From Madurella fahalii (taxonomy: Eukaryota > Ascomycota > Sordariomycetes > Sordariales), in the NCBI GenBank assembly GCA_029876055.1, contig CM056875.1, positions 6,659,001 through 6,723,000 on the forward strand: a DNA stretch of 64,000 nucleotides, in the 5' to 3' direction. This document shows positions 47,401-57,821 of the stretch, one piece after another (the stretch's first letter is position 1; the number at the start of each line of letters is the position of its first letter). The notes under the pieces are model-generated. The model was given only the letters and a program-made list of their open reading frames with translations, did no database searches and was not told the origin of the DNA. The position numbers were made by a program, and so were the translations under genes.

Positions 47401-48176
47401 TGTCAAAAGGATCATGTGCCAAAGGATCAGGATCACAGGATCTAGTGTGGGAGCGAAACCCATATACTCTATTGAGCTAAGGAAGACTGGCAGCTAACTA
47501 CGTCACTATACGGACGTCATCCTGTATACGTATCTCGTCTATAAAAGGAGCAAACTCTCTAGCAAAGATAGACGGGACGAAAAAGAAAGAGACACAATCA
47601 ACATAATCAAGACAAGACACATAAGATTCCTAAACTATCATTTCCTAAGATTCAGAGGTACCGTGTTTCCGATAATTAAGAGTCTCATTCACTCAACCTC
47701 CGATTAGCAAGCCAATAAAGGAAGTACAATCGAAAGTATCCCTGAATCCGATTCAAGATAACAACTGTTAACAATGATAAGACTGTTTTCCTAACCAGCT
47801 CTGACGACTGGGAATCCTGGAACCTACAGTTCCAAGCCCAGGCCGTTACCGGGAATACATAGACCCAGATTCAAGGCCTGACCCCATTTCTCAACGAGCC
47901 TACAGCTCCGGACCCAGCACATTACAAGTACAAGAACCCTACCCAGTCAACTATTACAGCTAGAGGCTGTACCGAATCTGTGGTTGAGGACGACTAGACA
48001 GCAACCCCGGCTACGGGTTCAACTACGTCAGCAATTGCAACTACATCAGCAATTGGAATCGGCGATCTTATAGCAGACAGCTTTCGTACCTTCCAGCTTG
48101 AATAGTCTATTTACCAAGCTGAGCTCAAGAAGTACGAGCAACAAGCCGATAAGATTAGGCTAAAGCTATAGCAGTC
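47401..48176 (+). mobile_element. Copia B fragment B3: 5' LTR plus gag
   Basis: The LTR is 47401-47674 (TGTCAAAAGG to TTTCCGATA), then ATTAAGAGTCTCATTC, exactly as at B's own 5' LTR. It continues with gag text (LTSSDDWESWNLQFQAQAVTG, TPFLNEPTAPDPAHYKYKNPT). It is inverted relative to B at 39784-40776. It ends abruptly at a chromovirus fragment; no duplication is seen. Confidence 0.85.
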
Positions 48177-48184
48177 CAGAAACG

Positions 48185-48655
48185 ATATTACGACGAGAAG
48201 TATATAAAAAAAGAGTTTAAGAATAGAAGTTTAGTATTATTATCAGCCTAGAATTTGAAGTTTAAGTTACCGAAGAAATTAATACCCAAGTTTATTAGCC
48301 TATTCTATATCCTAAATCGAGTTAGATCTCTAGCTTATCAGCTAGTACTTCTAGAAAAGTATAATCGTCTATATAATATTTTTCCTATATCAATGTTAGA
48401 ACTATAGTATAGCCGAAAGAAGACGATATATCTATAATACCAATGCCAGACCTAGAGGATAACGGAGAGTAGGAAGTTAAAGAGATTCGAGATAAGAGAT
48501 AGTTCTAGGATAAAACCTTCTTTTTAGTTAAATAGGTAGGCTGGCCTTCAGAGTATAATCAATAGGTATTAGAGGAAGATATAGCGAATGCACCTAAGTT
48601 AATATCGCAATTTCGAAAAACATATAAAAACCAGCGAAAGCGCAGGCAATAAGAT
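48185..48655 (+). mobile_element. Chromovirus integrase tail and chromodomain fragment (family F)
   Basis: Reads YDEKYIKKEFK, LVLLSA*NLKFKLPKKLIPKFIS, YNRLYNIFPISMLEL and then the chromodomain KTFFLVK*VGWPSEYNQ*VLEEDIANAPKL. It matches the piece at 11125-11275 and is a different family from A and C. Confidence 0.8.
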
Positions 48656-48839
48656 ATTAATTAATATCTACCTATATAAAGCTATATCCTGGGGTATACC
48701 AGACGCTAATCCCAACCGAAATACCCTAGAAAAACTCCCTGAAAATAATATAAACCTCAGAAGATTAAAGTCGGTACCAGCTCTAATTCAGGAGCTACCT
48801 CTACCTAAATCTACTAGGCCTCTATATCCTCTACGTTAG

Positions 48840-49054
48840 TGTCAGATCGAAAATGGGGATTGCTGTGAGAAAAGGAGAGTGAAAGGATGATTCGCATTAA
48901 AGGAGCGGCGTCTGCGCAGCTATCGCTTCTAAGGAGGTGGTAGGTAACAGTGTTGAACTCTGAACGTTCCAAAACTTCCGGCGAAGCCGGTAATTTATAG
49001 GCCCCTGACCTTGGCAGTACCCCGCCTGCACCTGACACCCTCCTACACCTGACA
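48840..49054 (-). mobile_element. LTR of D family, solo, mildly RIPed
   Basis: 215 bp, TGTCAGATCG to ACCTGACA. It differs from the nested D LTRs mainly by G-to-A and C-to-T changes (CATTAAAGG, GTAACAGTG, CTACACC). Flanks GTTAG and TTATA do not match. Confidence 0.85.
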
Positions 49055-50219
49055 TTATAGAAGATGGCTTAATAGCGCTAGAAATGCCGAATTGGCGGCA
49101 ATAAGCGGTCTCGGCAGTATCGAAAGCCCCGACCAGATCTTTAGTAGTAGTAGCAATCTTCTTACGGCTACAGCGAGATAGTATAGAAACTTAAAGGCAA
49201 TTACCCTCCTCGTCGAGCTTGCCCTCGACGTCCTCTATACGATAATCGACGATAGTACAAGCCGTATCGATAAGAATTATAAGGTCGACGGAGTCGCCAA
49301 CCATTCCGGTAGTAGCCTGCAATCGTTAGTAAATCCCCTACTAGTCCGCCGAAAATATATATAACTTACCGGTATATACAATTCTTTCTTTATATTGCAA
49401 TAGGAGCAATGTAAGAAGGTCGACTACTCGAAAGAACAGTCAATTGTAAGGACCTCGCTAGAGTAAGGATTAGTGTTTTTAAGTGCCGAACGAATGCATT
49501 TTATATACAGCGTGACCTCGGCGGCGGAGGCAGCGAAAGTATCTATTGCAATAGAAAAGTAACCGAAGCGATAACGAGAAGAGCGGAAGAGAGAGAGAGA
49601 GGGAGAGAGAGGCGAGGACAGGCAGCGAGCTATATATAGGAGCAGAGTGAAAAGCGAGTGAAACAACGTGTAGAAGAGGGCCTGAAGAAGAAAAGTTTTA
49701 GAAAAGGTAGGAGAGGAGAGGGGTATTTATACCCGAGTGAAGAGGGTCAATATATATCTATAATTTGCAGTTGTATATAAGCTATATAATTGCAAGAGCG
49801 TATATATTATTCAAGTTCTACGAAAAGAATGATACTTGAAATCGGACGGAAATCCGGACAATTTGGCGATAATTCGGAATGCGTACCGGAGCCAGAAAAG
49901 TGGAGCGCCGGTACCGCAGAGCCGCACCCCACTAAACCTAGGTAGTAACCGAAATTTTGCCAAAAACCCCTCGAGTATAAAAATTTATCACCCCTTACCA
50001 AGGTTACAATTCTTTCTTACTATACAACCTCTAGAGTAAAGGAGCTCTATAAGATATAGTAGTTCAGGAGCCCTATAAGATGCAGTACTTCAACCTTTAT
50101 CTAACTTTACGCGGTTCGAATAGCACTCGATACCTACCCGATGTCATCCCAACTACTACCCTTCCCTGAGTTCAGATAATGTGAACCTGAGGACAGGTTC
50201 TATAGAGGGGAGGATAAAT
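49055..50219. other. AT-rich, RIPed sequence without identifiable element
   Basis: Contains weak plus-strand coding-like text (LKAITLLVELALDVLYTIIDDSTSRID, quoted in part: LLVELALDVLYTIID near 49200) that may be a retroelement gag remnant, and a GA-rich simple repeat at 49580-49615. The last ~130 bp ends in AGAGGGGAGGATAAAT, a polypurine tract next to the LTR at 50220. Confidence 0.4.
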
Positions 50220-50476
50220 TGTAACGAGAGCCCTCTGGGCTAGACCGGGAGAACCAGCTAAATGACGGTGGATGATGTCACTGTACTAGGGTAGATAAGA
50301 ACCCTGTAGGAAACCTTCTTATGCGGAGAACTTCTGATCTATAAGGATCAGTCTCTATGTAGTCAATGACAAGAGGAGGCTGTTCACTACGATATCGCCC
50401 GCTGGCCCAGGTCTTTTCGGTACTGAGATATCGTAGTCCATCTCCCTCAACGTGTTCCCAGAACAACCCCTTTACA
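50220..50476 (+). repeat. Probable 3' LTR of another gypsy-like element (G)
   Basis: 257 bp, TGTAACGAGAGC to CCCCTTTACA, preceded by a purine tract GAGGGGAGGATAAAT as expected for a 3' LTR. There is no partner LTR in the window and no clear duplication. Confidence 0.55.
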
Positions 50477-50479
50477 GTA

Positions 50480-51749
50480 AGCGCCTTCAGTGAGCTTATT
50501 GTAGGCTTTAGAGGTATCGGCGGCGGGCGGGGAGGACGGAGTAACGTTGTCTTCGGCCTAGAGAAGCAGGTTAGGAGTAGCGAATGTAGGAAAGGGGGGA
50601 CTAGAAACCTACTGAGGAGCTAGGGGATATACGAACGGCCTTAGACTTCTTAAAGGGACTACTAGGCTCTTTATCATCTTCAGCCTAAGAAAGGATTAGT
50701 ATGCGTAGAGACCCTGTAAGAGCAGTGAGAGCGCTATTTATAGGGCGTTTATCAGATATAGCGAACTAACTAGAGAGGGGGGAGTATAGAGAGCAGAGTA
50801 TAGAGAACAGAGTGAGAGTAGCGAAGGCGAGGACAGCGACTATAATATACCAGGCAGTTAGTAGACCTAACTACAGAAGTACGAAATAAACGGTAGAGAA
50901 GTATAGAAGGTATAGGTAAAGGATAGAGAGGTAAGGGAGTAAGAAGGGTATAACTTATAAAAGTAAGACCGTAAGGAAAAAAGAGAGGAAAGGAATTAGG
51001 GAGAGGGAAGCCCTCTTTATACCCAGAACTAAGGGAAGCCCTACTTTTCCTAAAAATGAGGCCAAAGATCAGTATAAAGGAAGTTCGAGATAGTTAAGCC
51101 AGGACAACTATAATAAGCAAAAGTAGAGCTACCTCCCCACTACAACTATGTAACCTAAGTGCAATTACCTTATACTACCTACTCTAACTTCCTTTTCTCA
51201 GTAAAAACCCTATCTTCCCTACTTCTAAGTTATTGAGGCTGTATATATACTATTATTGAGACTAAGGGAAGGCAATAATACGTAGCTAAACAATCGTCGT
51301 ACTATACAATGTAGTGACCCCGACACTCCCGCGCTTACAACCCGCAGTGCATACGCAACTACGAGTTCCTATAGCTGCAAGTGCCTACTGTGAGGACCGG
51401 CTGGGTAAGGTCGGCGTGGGCGTAGGACGGAAGCCCCGAAGCCGCAGCGCCGGCGGGGCCGCAAAAGCAACAATAACGCTAGGCTAGAAGGGCGAGGATA
51501 TCGCGTCAGAGGAGCGTCGAAGGAGCGTACAAGCAAGGACGATGACGGGGCAGCGAGCGGGGTAAGTGAGCCCAGACGCTGTCATCGTAGGGCATAAAGA
51601 GGGGGGGTGGAAGACAGAACTTAGGAGAGAGACAGAGCTCAATGAGACCACCATCCCACCTCTAACGAGCACTCTGCTCCTACGTTGTGCGTGCACTACT
51701 CGTACCCAGGCACTCTGGTCCTACTACCCTTGGGTCCTTGACCCTCACA
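50480..51749 (+). mobile_element. A3: 3' end fragment of element A with LTR
   Basis: Reverse orientation to A and A2. 50480-51388 is the complement of A2 37690-36778 (antisense frame and 3' UTR), and 51389-51749 is an A LTR (TGTGAGGACC..CCCTCACA). A ~230-bp stretch next to the LTR, including the purine tract, is missing. Left and right flanks do not match, so it is truncated. Confidence 0.82.
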
Positions 51750-51754
51750 GTATA

Positions 51755-52400
51755 TCAACTACGTCAGTAAGCTCGAATTCCTCTGTGCCTTCCACGAGAC
51801 CTTCTTTGCTTCTATAACAAAGAGCAATATACAGGGTAGCTTTATAGGAGCTGGCCTTATACCATACGATCCAGAGAGGGTGCTTTCTATACTGGATATA
51901 TAGCTTCGTACGCCAACACCCCCAGTCTCACGGCCTAGTACAGCACAACCTTAGGTCTTCCAGACACTACACAACCTCCGAGAAGCCGAATCGCAGTTGA
52001 TGCTCATCAAGACTCACATTTCTAGCCATCAAAATAGCTCTCTGACTTCAATATTAGGTACTGTAGATCAACTTACCAAGGGTACAATGGCTATGATACA
52101 CCAGGTAGCTCTTCTTCGGTCAGAGGTCTCTTCGCTCCGCAAGGTCAACGAGGTACTAAGCAAGCGCCAGAGAGCTAAAAGAACATATATGCAGCTTGGA
52201 GGATCACTTACTGTACAAGATGCACAGGATCTACTGGCCTAGAAGGCTATAGGTAGGGAGGTAGTAGAAGAAACGTAGCCGGGAGGTAGTAGTACAAGGG
52301 GGGTCCGTACAAAGGTTCGGTGCTGTGGTATATGTGGTAAGCCTAGCTATAATGCTCGTACTTGCCAGGAGACTATAGAATCCTCGGATTCAGCTGTTTC
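51755..52400 (+). mobile_element. Second pogo/Fot1-like transposase fragment, C-terminal
   Basis: Encodes SKLEFLCAFHETFFASITKSNIQ, IGAGLIPYDPERVLSILDI, then TVDQLTKGTMAMIHQVALL, SKRQRAKRTYMQLGG and a CCHC knuckle (CCGICGKPSYNARTC; His reads Tyr). It is truncated on the left by A3. It preserves the KGTMAMIHQ segment that is missing from the 11282-41063 copy. Confidence 0.75.
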
Positions 52401-53044
52401 TAATGTAATTATAGTTGGCTCCTAGTATTCTTGTGTTGTAATTGAGGATAGTATTTATAGGGTAGTAGAAAGCCCACGTCCCACTTATACCCACGGGTCG
52501 CTTATAATATACGTTACACTTAAACTTCATTATTTTTCTAACGTATATTGCGTTATAGGAAAGTAGAATGAAATGTAGGAGACGCGTTTAGTGGGATTGG
52601 TAGGACCCTCGATATTTATAGGGCTTTCGCTAATAGTATAGGTTAAATAGATTTTAAACCTCGTATTTCTTGTATTTTCCAATTGTACTTAACCTCGCTC
52701 GGCACTGCGACTCGAGCCTCCACCAAGCTACAGGTACGGTAGGTTGTAAAAGGGACGGAATTCCAGGTAGTGCAGCGAGCAAGCCAAACTGTTCGATGCT
52801 GCCACCTCCAATGTTTCTTTAGATCATTGTGACACTCCCTAAAAATACATTAAGACCGAGATGAGTGGCGTACGCACCCCAAGCAGCCTAATGGACCACC
52901 TGGCTCCGAACAGCGTAGAAGAATTTGAAGCTCGTAAGTGAACAGCCGAAAACCCTCAGGCACGTCCCCAAGGTAAACCGCGCTGCCGGTAATCAAATAA
53001 TGGACAGTCTGGCGGTTTCTCAACAGCACATGAGAAAGTAAGGC
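52401..53044. other. Right margin of the transposon island
   Basis: AT-rich RIPed DNA to about 52690, then base composition returns to host-like. No gene or element end was identified. Confidence 0.4.
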
Positions 53045-53510
53045 TCAACCGGCTGGGCTCCTGCTTTTTGCTCCCCAGCCCAGTCCCTGGAAGAAACAGT
53101 AAAATAGCCCCAAAATTACTGCCGCACCTACAATCGACCCAACCACAATACCAGCTATCGCACCGCGGCCCACCCCCTCCAGCCCCGGGTCGCCATGGAT
53201 TGGCGAATCCGGGTCATTCGTTGCTGTAGCCCCGGGGCCCACGGGTTATGGATCGCCGCTTTTTCACAGCGTCGCACAGTTCAGCGCACAGGTGGTTCCA
53301 TCTATTAAGACGTACTGAACTAGGGTTGGCGTAACGACCAGGAAATCGGAGCCATGCTCAAACGTCGCCGTTGACAGATCGGTCCCGGAAGCAGATAGGG
53401 TAAGCGTGAGCCGGATTTTGGAGCTTGGCCCCAGACTGGATGCTACGCAGCTTGAGACAAAGATGGGCCCGGAACTGGAGGTTGCCTCTGGGTCGTGAAG
53501 CTAAGGCGTA
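53045..53510 (-). CDS. C-terminal part of a membrane-anchored surface protein (partial)
   Basis: The minus frame over 53280-53510 reads SSGPIFVSSCVASSLGPSSK, then LTLSASGTDLSTATFEHGSDF, ending LIDGTTCALNC. A short intron (donor near 53275, acceptor CTACAG at ~53231) could join it to TNDPDSPIHGDPGLEG followed by one membrane segment (GAIAGIVVGSIVGAAVILGLFYCFF) and a short cytoplasmic tail to 53045. The layout (Ser/Thr-rich ectodomain, single TM, short tail) resembles fungal wall-sensor/Mid2-like proteins. No 5' exon or signal peptide was found upstream, so it may be truncated. Confidence 0.45.
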
Positions 53511-54419
53511 CCAGTATAAACTTAAAAGGCTTTAGTCCATGGAAGTACTGATTTTGGTTCACAAATAGAATGTCTACACCACTCTTGGCTTTGACTTATT
53601 GTTATGAATTCGTATCAACTTTTCGCCAGTCCTGGTTGAGACTTTTTAGTACTTGCTTTTTTGACAAGGCGCCTTTTCACCAGGTACTTTCTTGTGTATA
53701 TGTGTTTGGGCCTAGTTCCCGGCATCTTCGAGGGCCTGATCACCTCCGAGGCCAATGCCCTCTCTCCAAAACCAGTCTCTTTTTACGTCGGGCTCAAGCA
53801 CATACAATCGATGCAATGCCGCTCCTAGCGGAAGCCACCTTCGTTGCCCAAAATATGCTGATTTTTTTTTCCAAGGTGACAAACAAAACACTTAGACGCA
53901 GGCCCACCATCTCTACAACCAGCTACATCTTGGTTGCCGATGGATTGACCTCCAAATTATCAACTGTGTCTTTGACGCCTTGACCAGCGATTTCAACTTT
54001 CACACGGCTCACACTGTAGGGCACCTCAGTTGCCTTCCATCTTCCGGTTTTCTTCATACCCTGTATATCTGGAATTTGCCTGCTGTACGGAAAACCAATG
54101 TGATCAACTAGTGCTGGCTATGCGATGACATTCTCGTAGGCGCGACCGGAATCACAGGTGCTGAGGTTGTCTAAATGGTTGGTAAAAGAGTAGCTCATAA
54201 GTATTCCAGCGTGCTGCCAATGTGTGAGCAGCGGGTCTCAGCATAGATTGTATATGACGAAAACTCTCACAGATTTACTGATAAATACGCCTGTGAGGTC
54301 ATATTCCTTCGACAAGGTACTTATACTCGATCCATCTTGGCTTCTTCAACACCACTGTCAACTTGACCCGTGCGTTCAATGGAACAGAAATAAGGGGACT
54401 TAAGATCTATTAGAAGACA
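53511..54419. other. Intergenic or remnant, nothing recognised
   Basis: A 137-codon plus frame (53570-53983) has no family resemblance, and the rest is non-coding by eye. Confidence 0.35.
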
Positions 54420-55157
54420 TAAAGCGACGTTGTTTTGAAGAAAACTTCAAGGTTAACGGCAAGAGAGTAATGTTTAACGAGATGAAGATGGAGAACTTCA
54501 TGAAGCTAAACGTGGGCGAAGGTTGCGTTCTCATCATGCTAGATCCAGATGACGTCTATAGCACGAGAGCATTGGACTCTCTGCCATAGGAAGCGATCTT
54601 CAATGATCCACCTTTAATTGATCGTTGGGACATGGTATGTTAGAAACTCGTTCTCTTGTACCCTTCTCTTGCACCTTTGTCTCGTGCATGCTTCCATAGC
54701 CCACTATGCTGTTGCCTGGACACACTCTGTAGTGGTCTAATCCGTCAGATCGAAAAGTAATTATTGGCGAGAATGTTAATGCATGGAGTGGAATCCGAAA
54801 CGGCCCGGATCAGACCAATTCTCATCGGCCAGGAGATAGGCACCTACGACACAATGATGCTCACGTGTCTAAGCCTCGAGGAGCTCGCCGCTCTGCAATC
54901 TGTACGATTTCCTCTTCTGGCAAGGCGCCATGAAAATGTACCCATGGAGCTTCCCCAACGTCATCCTTCTGGACTACCGTGGCGTTGTTATATCAGGCGA
55001 GTGGGACTGGGAAGACGCGGATCATGTGGTACGGACCCTGATCATGGGTCTCAACCTTTACATGGTTTGCGAGTACCGTGACATATCCATGGTGGCTCAC
55101 TCCCTATGCTACCCCAAGGCGAACGTGCAGGAGGTTGAAAGTCTGCTGGTCAATTAG
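54420..55157 (+). pseudogene. Unknown gene remnant
   Basis: The first block (54457-54632) reads NGKRVMFNEMKMENFMKLN, LIMLDPDDVYSTRALDSLP, then a TAG and EAIFNDPPLIDRWDM. A GTATGT..CGTCAG intron-like gap (54633-54750) follows. Later frames shift between 54780 and 54930, and the last block (54930-55157) reads MKMYPWSFPNVILLDYRGVV, then EWDWEDADHVVRTLIMGLN, to TAG. No family is recognised. The internal stop and frame change suggest decay, though an unrecognised intron is possible. Confidence 0.35.
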
Positions 55158-55994
55158 ACGGTTTGAGTCGCTTGCCAATCGACAACAAAACAGCTGCCCT
55201 TGACCACTAGAGGGTAGACTTCTTCTGATCTTCAATTTGGTCTGGTACGCCACTGGATCTCGTCTGTTTTTGGAGAACTTAAGGTAGTTACTTGGCTCAA
55301 AAGCGGGACCGCAATTGCAGAGCAGCAATTGCACCTTAAGTATCATACACCCCCAAGGCCGAAGTGGTTAAGCGAGGCTTGAAACTTAAACCTTGTTTTT
55401 CCCGTAACGATTTGGGACACCTTCAGATAAGTTTCACTGATCTAGTTCTCTTGAACTCATGCTGACTACAAGATAGCGCCTTCGAGCACTAATATAGAGC
55501 AGTATTCTTGGACCAGGTTGAAGACTAGTTGCAAGTTCTGCACAGGCGAGCCTTGTTTTTGGCGGAAGTAGATTTTTTTTTTTTTTTTTTGGTCTTTTTG
55601 TTTTTGTTTTCGCACCTTAAGTATGGCCATCATAGCTATCGCGTTATGTATGTTGGACACCGCCGCTATCTTGTATTTTGCCATTCCGAGGATACCGGCC
55701 TTCGATCTACGCAGGAGATATTGAGAGCGGGCCAAAGACGGCACATAATTCGTCGAGAGCTCGATCTGACAGCACGCGCCTAAATCGCCAGCCCAAGTTA
55801 ATATATCAGCAATTTCGCATGCTGACATGGAAATTAACTAGGATTCGCTGGAAGGGGATACAAGAGGGGTGTTCGGATCTGAAATGGTGGGCAAGAACCA
55901 GGACTATTTAGGAGCCAAGACCAGTAGTACCCAGGCTGTTTCAACGCACAATACAAGCCGCTCGTCGCTCACCACCAGCTCCGCACTATTCAGG
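55158..55994. other. Intergenic upstream of the DUF1996 gene
   Basis: Contains a serine-tRNA-like but unfoldable stretch (55354-55420) and a T tract at 55570-55590. The open frame upstream of 55995 (55869 onward) is in frame with the DUF1996 protein but precedes its signal peptide, so I take it as leader. Confidence 0.45.
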
Positions 55995-57454
55995 ATGCCA
56001 CAGTGGAAACCTCTCATCCTCGGCCTGGTCGGCCTCCTGAATCAGGTGGGCCGGGTCTCCAGCCAAGACCCAGGCCCGTTTGATCCCTCGACGGCGAATA
56101 TCCCGCCCATGCTCCGATTCCAATGCTCGCAACTAGTCATCGAGCGATTGGATCCCCTCGTTAATCCAGGGTCCATTCCGTCTCCCCACCTCCACCAAAT
56201 CGTCGGCGGCGATTCCTTCAACGCGTCCATGGACCATGAGACGCACGATCTCGTCGCTAAGTCGGGCTGCACCTCGTGCACTTTCTCCGAAGACTTTTCC
56301 AACTACTGGACGGCGGTGCTGTATTTCCGCGCTCGGAACGGGACGTACAAACGAGTCCCGCAGAAACCGAGCGAAGGGCTGAGGGGCATAGGCGGCATCA
56401 CCGTCTACTATATCCCCCCGCTGGGCAAGAACAAGACGACTGCTTTCAAGCCCGGCTTCCGCATGCTCGTCGGAGACGCCGGTCTCCGGGGCCCCGCACC
56501 GGAGGGAAAAGTCGACCCGAAGGTGTGCCACCGGTGCATGCCCGAGACCGGGGATAATAACAATCTGAACTGCGCTCCCCCCGACAGCGTGACGCTACCC
56601 AACAAGTTCTGCGCCGGGGGCATCAGGAGCGTCATTACGTTTCCTACGTGCTGGGATGGCGTCAACCTGGACAGTGCGGACCACAAGAGCCATGTTGCGT
56701 ATCCGGTGGAGGGCACGATCACGGACCCCTTTGATTATGACGGGGGCGTGTGTCCTGATAGCCATCCCGTGAAGATCCCGCAGGTTATGTATGAGGTCGT
56801 GTGGGATGTACGTAAACAAGACCCTTGCGCGTTGCTAATTAACCCGGAAACGCTGGAGGTTGGGGTGACAAATCGGGCTTTTGCTGACGACAGCACGCCA
56901 CGAACAGACGACACAGTTTAACGACCCGGACCTTTGGCCTGAGGACAAGTCCCAACAGCCATTCGTCTGGAGTACCGGCGATGAGTAAGTCGTTCCCACC
57001 ATGCACATCCGCATCAACACCTCACCATCCCCACACTCTCGAGACGGATACCAACGTTAACCGTGATATAGAAACGGATACTCCCAGCACGGTGATTACG
57101 TGTATGTTCAAATCCTCTTCTGTTCATGAAACCAGACTTGACTGACGCACGCTTAGCTTCGGGTGGAAGGGAGACGCCCTGCAGCGCGCCATGGATAACC
57201 GCTGCTTTGGCGATGTCTGCGAGAGTTTGGAAACGCAGTCCCCCGAGAAGGCGGCCGAGTGTGTCAAGAGCAGAACGGTTGTCGAGGATATCGATGGATG
57301 TAAGTTTTTTCTCCACCTGAGATGCAGGGCCTTCTCGGGAGCTTGAAACTCAGAGGAGCCTGTAGCGGGCGCGATAACGGTGATGAACTGAGCTGACCAA
57401 GTGCATTCTACAGGGGTGACTGAGCTTCCGGGTATGGCAGGTACGAAGAAATGA
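55995..57454 (+). CDS. Secreted DUF1996 domain protein, five exons, intact
   Basis: Exons 55995-56807, 56908-56984, 57072-57101, 57157-57299 and 57414-57454 (1104 nt, 367 residues). All introns have GT..AG ends and each junction restores family text: VVWD|TTQFNDPDLWPEDKSQQPF, STGDE|NGYSQHGDYV|FGWKGDALQRAMD and DIDG|WVTELPGMAGTKK. The start at 55995 opens on a signal peptide (MPQWKPLILGLVGLLNQVGR). The DUF1996 domain (PF09362 type) fills most of the protein: RFQCSQLVIERLDPLVNPG, HLHQIVGGDSFN, CTFSEDFSNYWTAVLYF, CPDSHPVKIPQVMYE. DUF1996 proteins are secreted in many fungi, often beside WSC domains, and have no established reaction; the conserved His/Asp positions suggest an enzyme, which is inference. 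This is the best-preserved gene in the window. Confidence 0.92.
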
Positions 57455-57821
57455 TGGATTGCATGGATGCAGCCGTGGGTGCCGGGACCGAGGGTTCGTT
57501 CTGTACGCACTAGACCGGCATTGAAACATCCATTGGGTGATGAGGAGGGCATGATGAAGGATTGAATCCTCTTGTAATTTGAGAAGCATAGCAATCTAGA
57601 TACAATCATTCTTTGCCGTGGAAAACTTTCTTTTTTTTGGGGGGTGGGGGGGGGGGGGGAGCACATAACTTGAAGGTACGTTATGTTCGCCTGATCTCCC
57701 GAATCAACCGAACATGGATCCGGCTTCTCTTTCACTTGCTCCCTTCAACTTACATCACATACGAACCCATAGTGTAACCTACCATGACGTAGGACGGCTT
57801 CGCCGTCAATAAGATTCGGGA
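57455..57821. other. Intergenic with T/G homopolymer tract
   Basis: Contains a T run followed by a G run (57632-57659). No gene seen. Confidence 0.5.

Noticed and set aside
54745..54757. GTCAGATCGAAAA, identical to the start of the D LTR
   Set aside because: Identity stops after 13 bases and there is no LTR body or far end; likely chance at an intron acceptor.
55354..55420. Serine tRNA-like stretch (GGCCGAAGTGGTTAAGCG, then CTTGAAACTTAA)
   Set aside because: The D-arm/A-box-like part has an extra base, the T arm is poor and I cannot pair a 7-bp acceptor stem. At best a degraded tRNA fragment.
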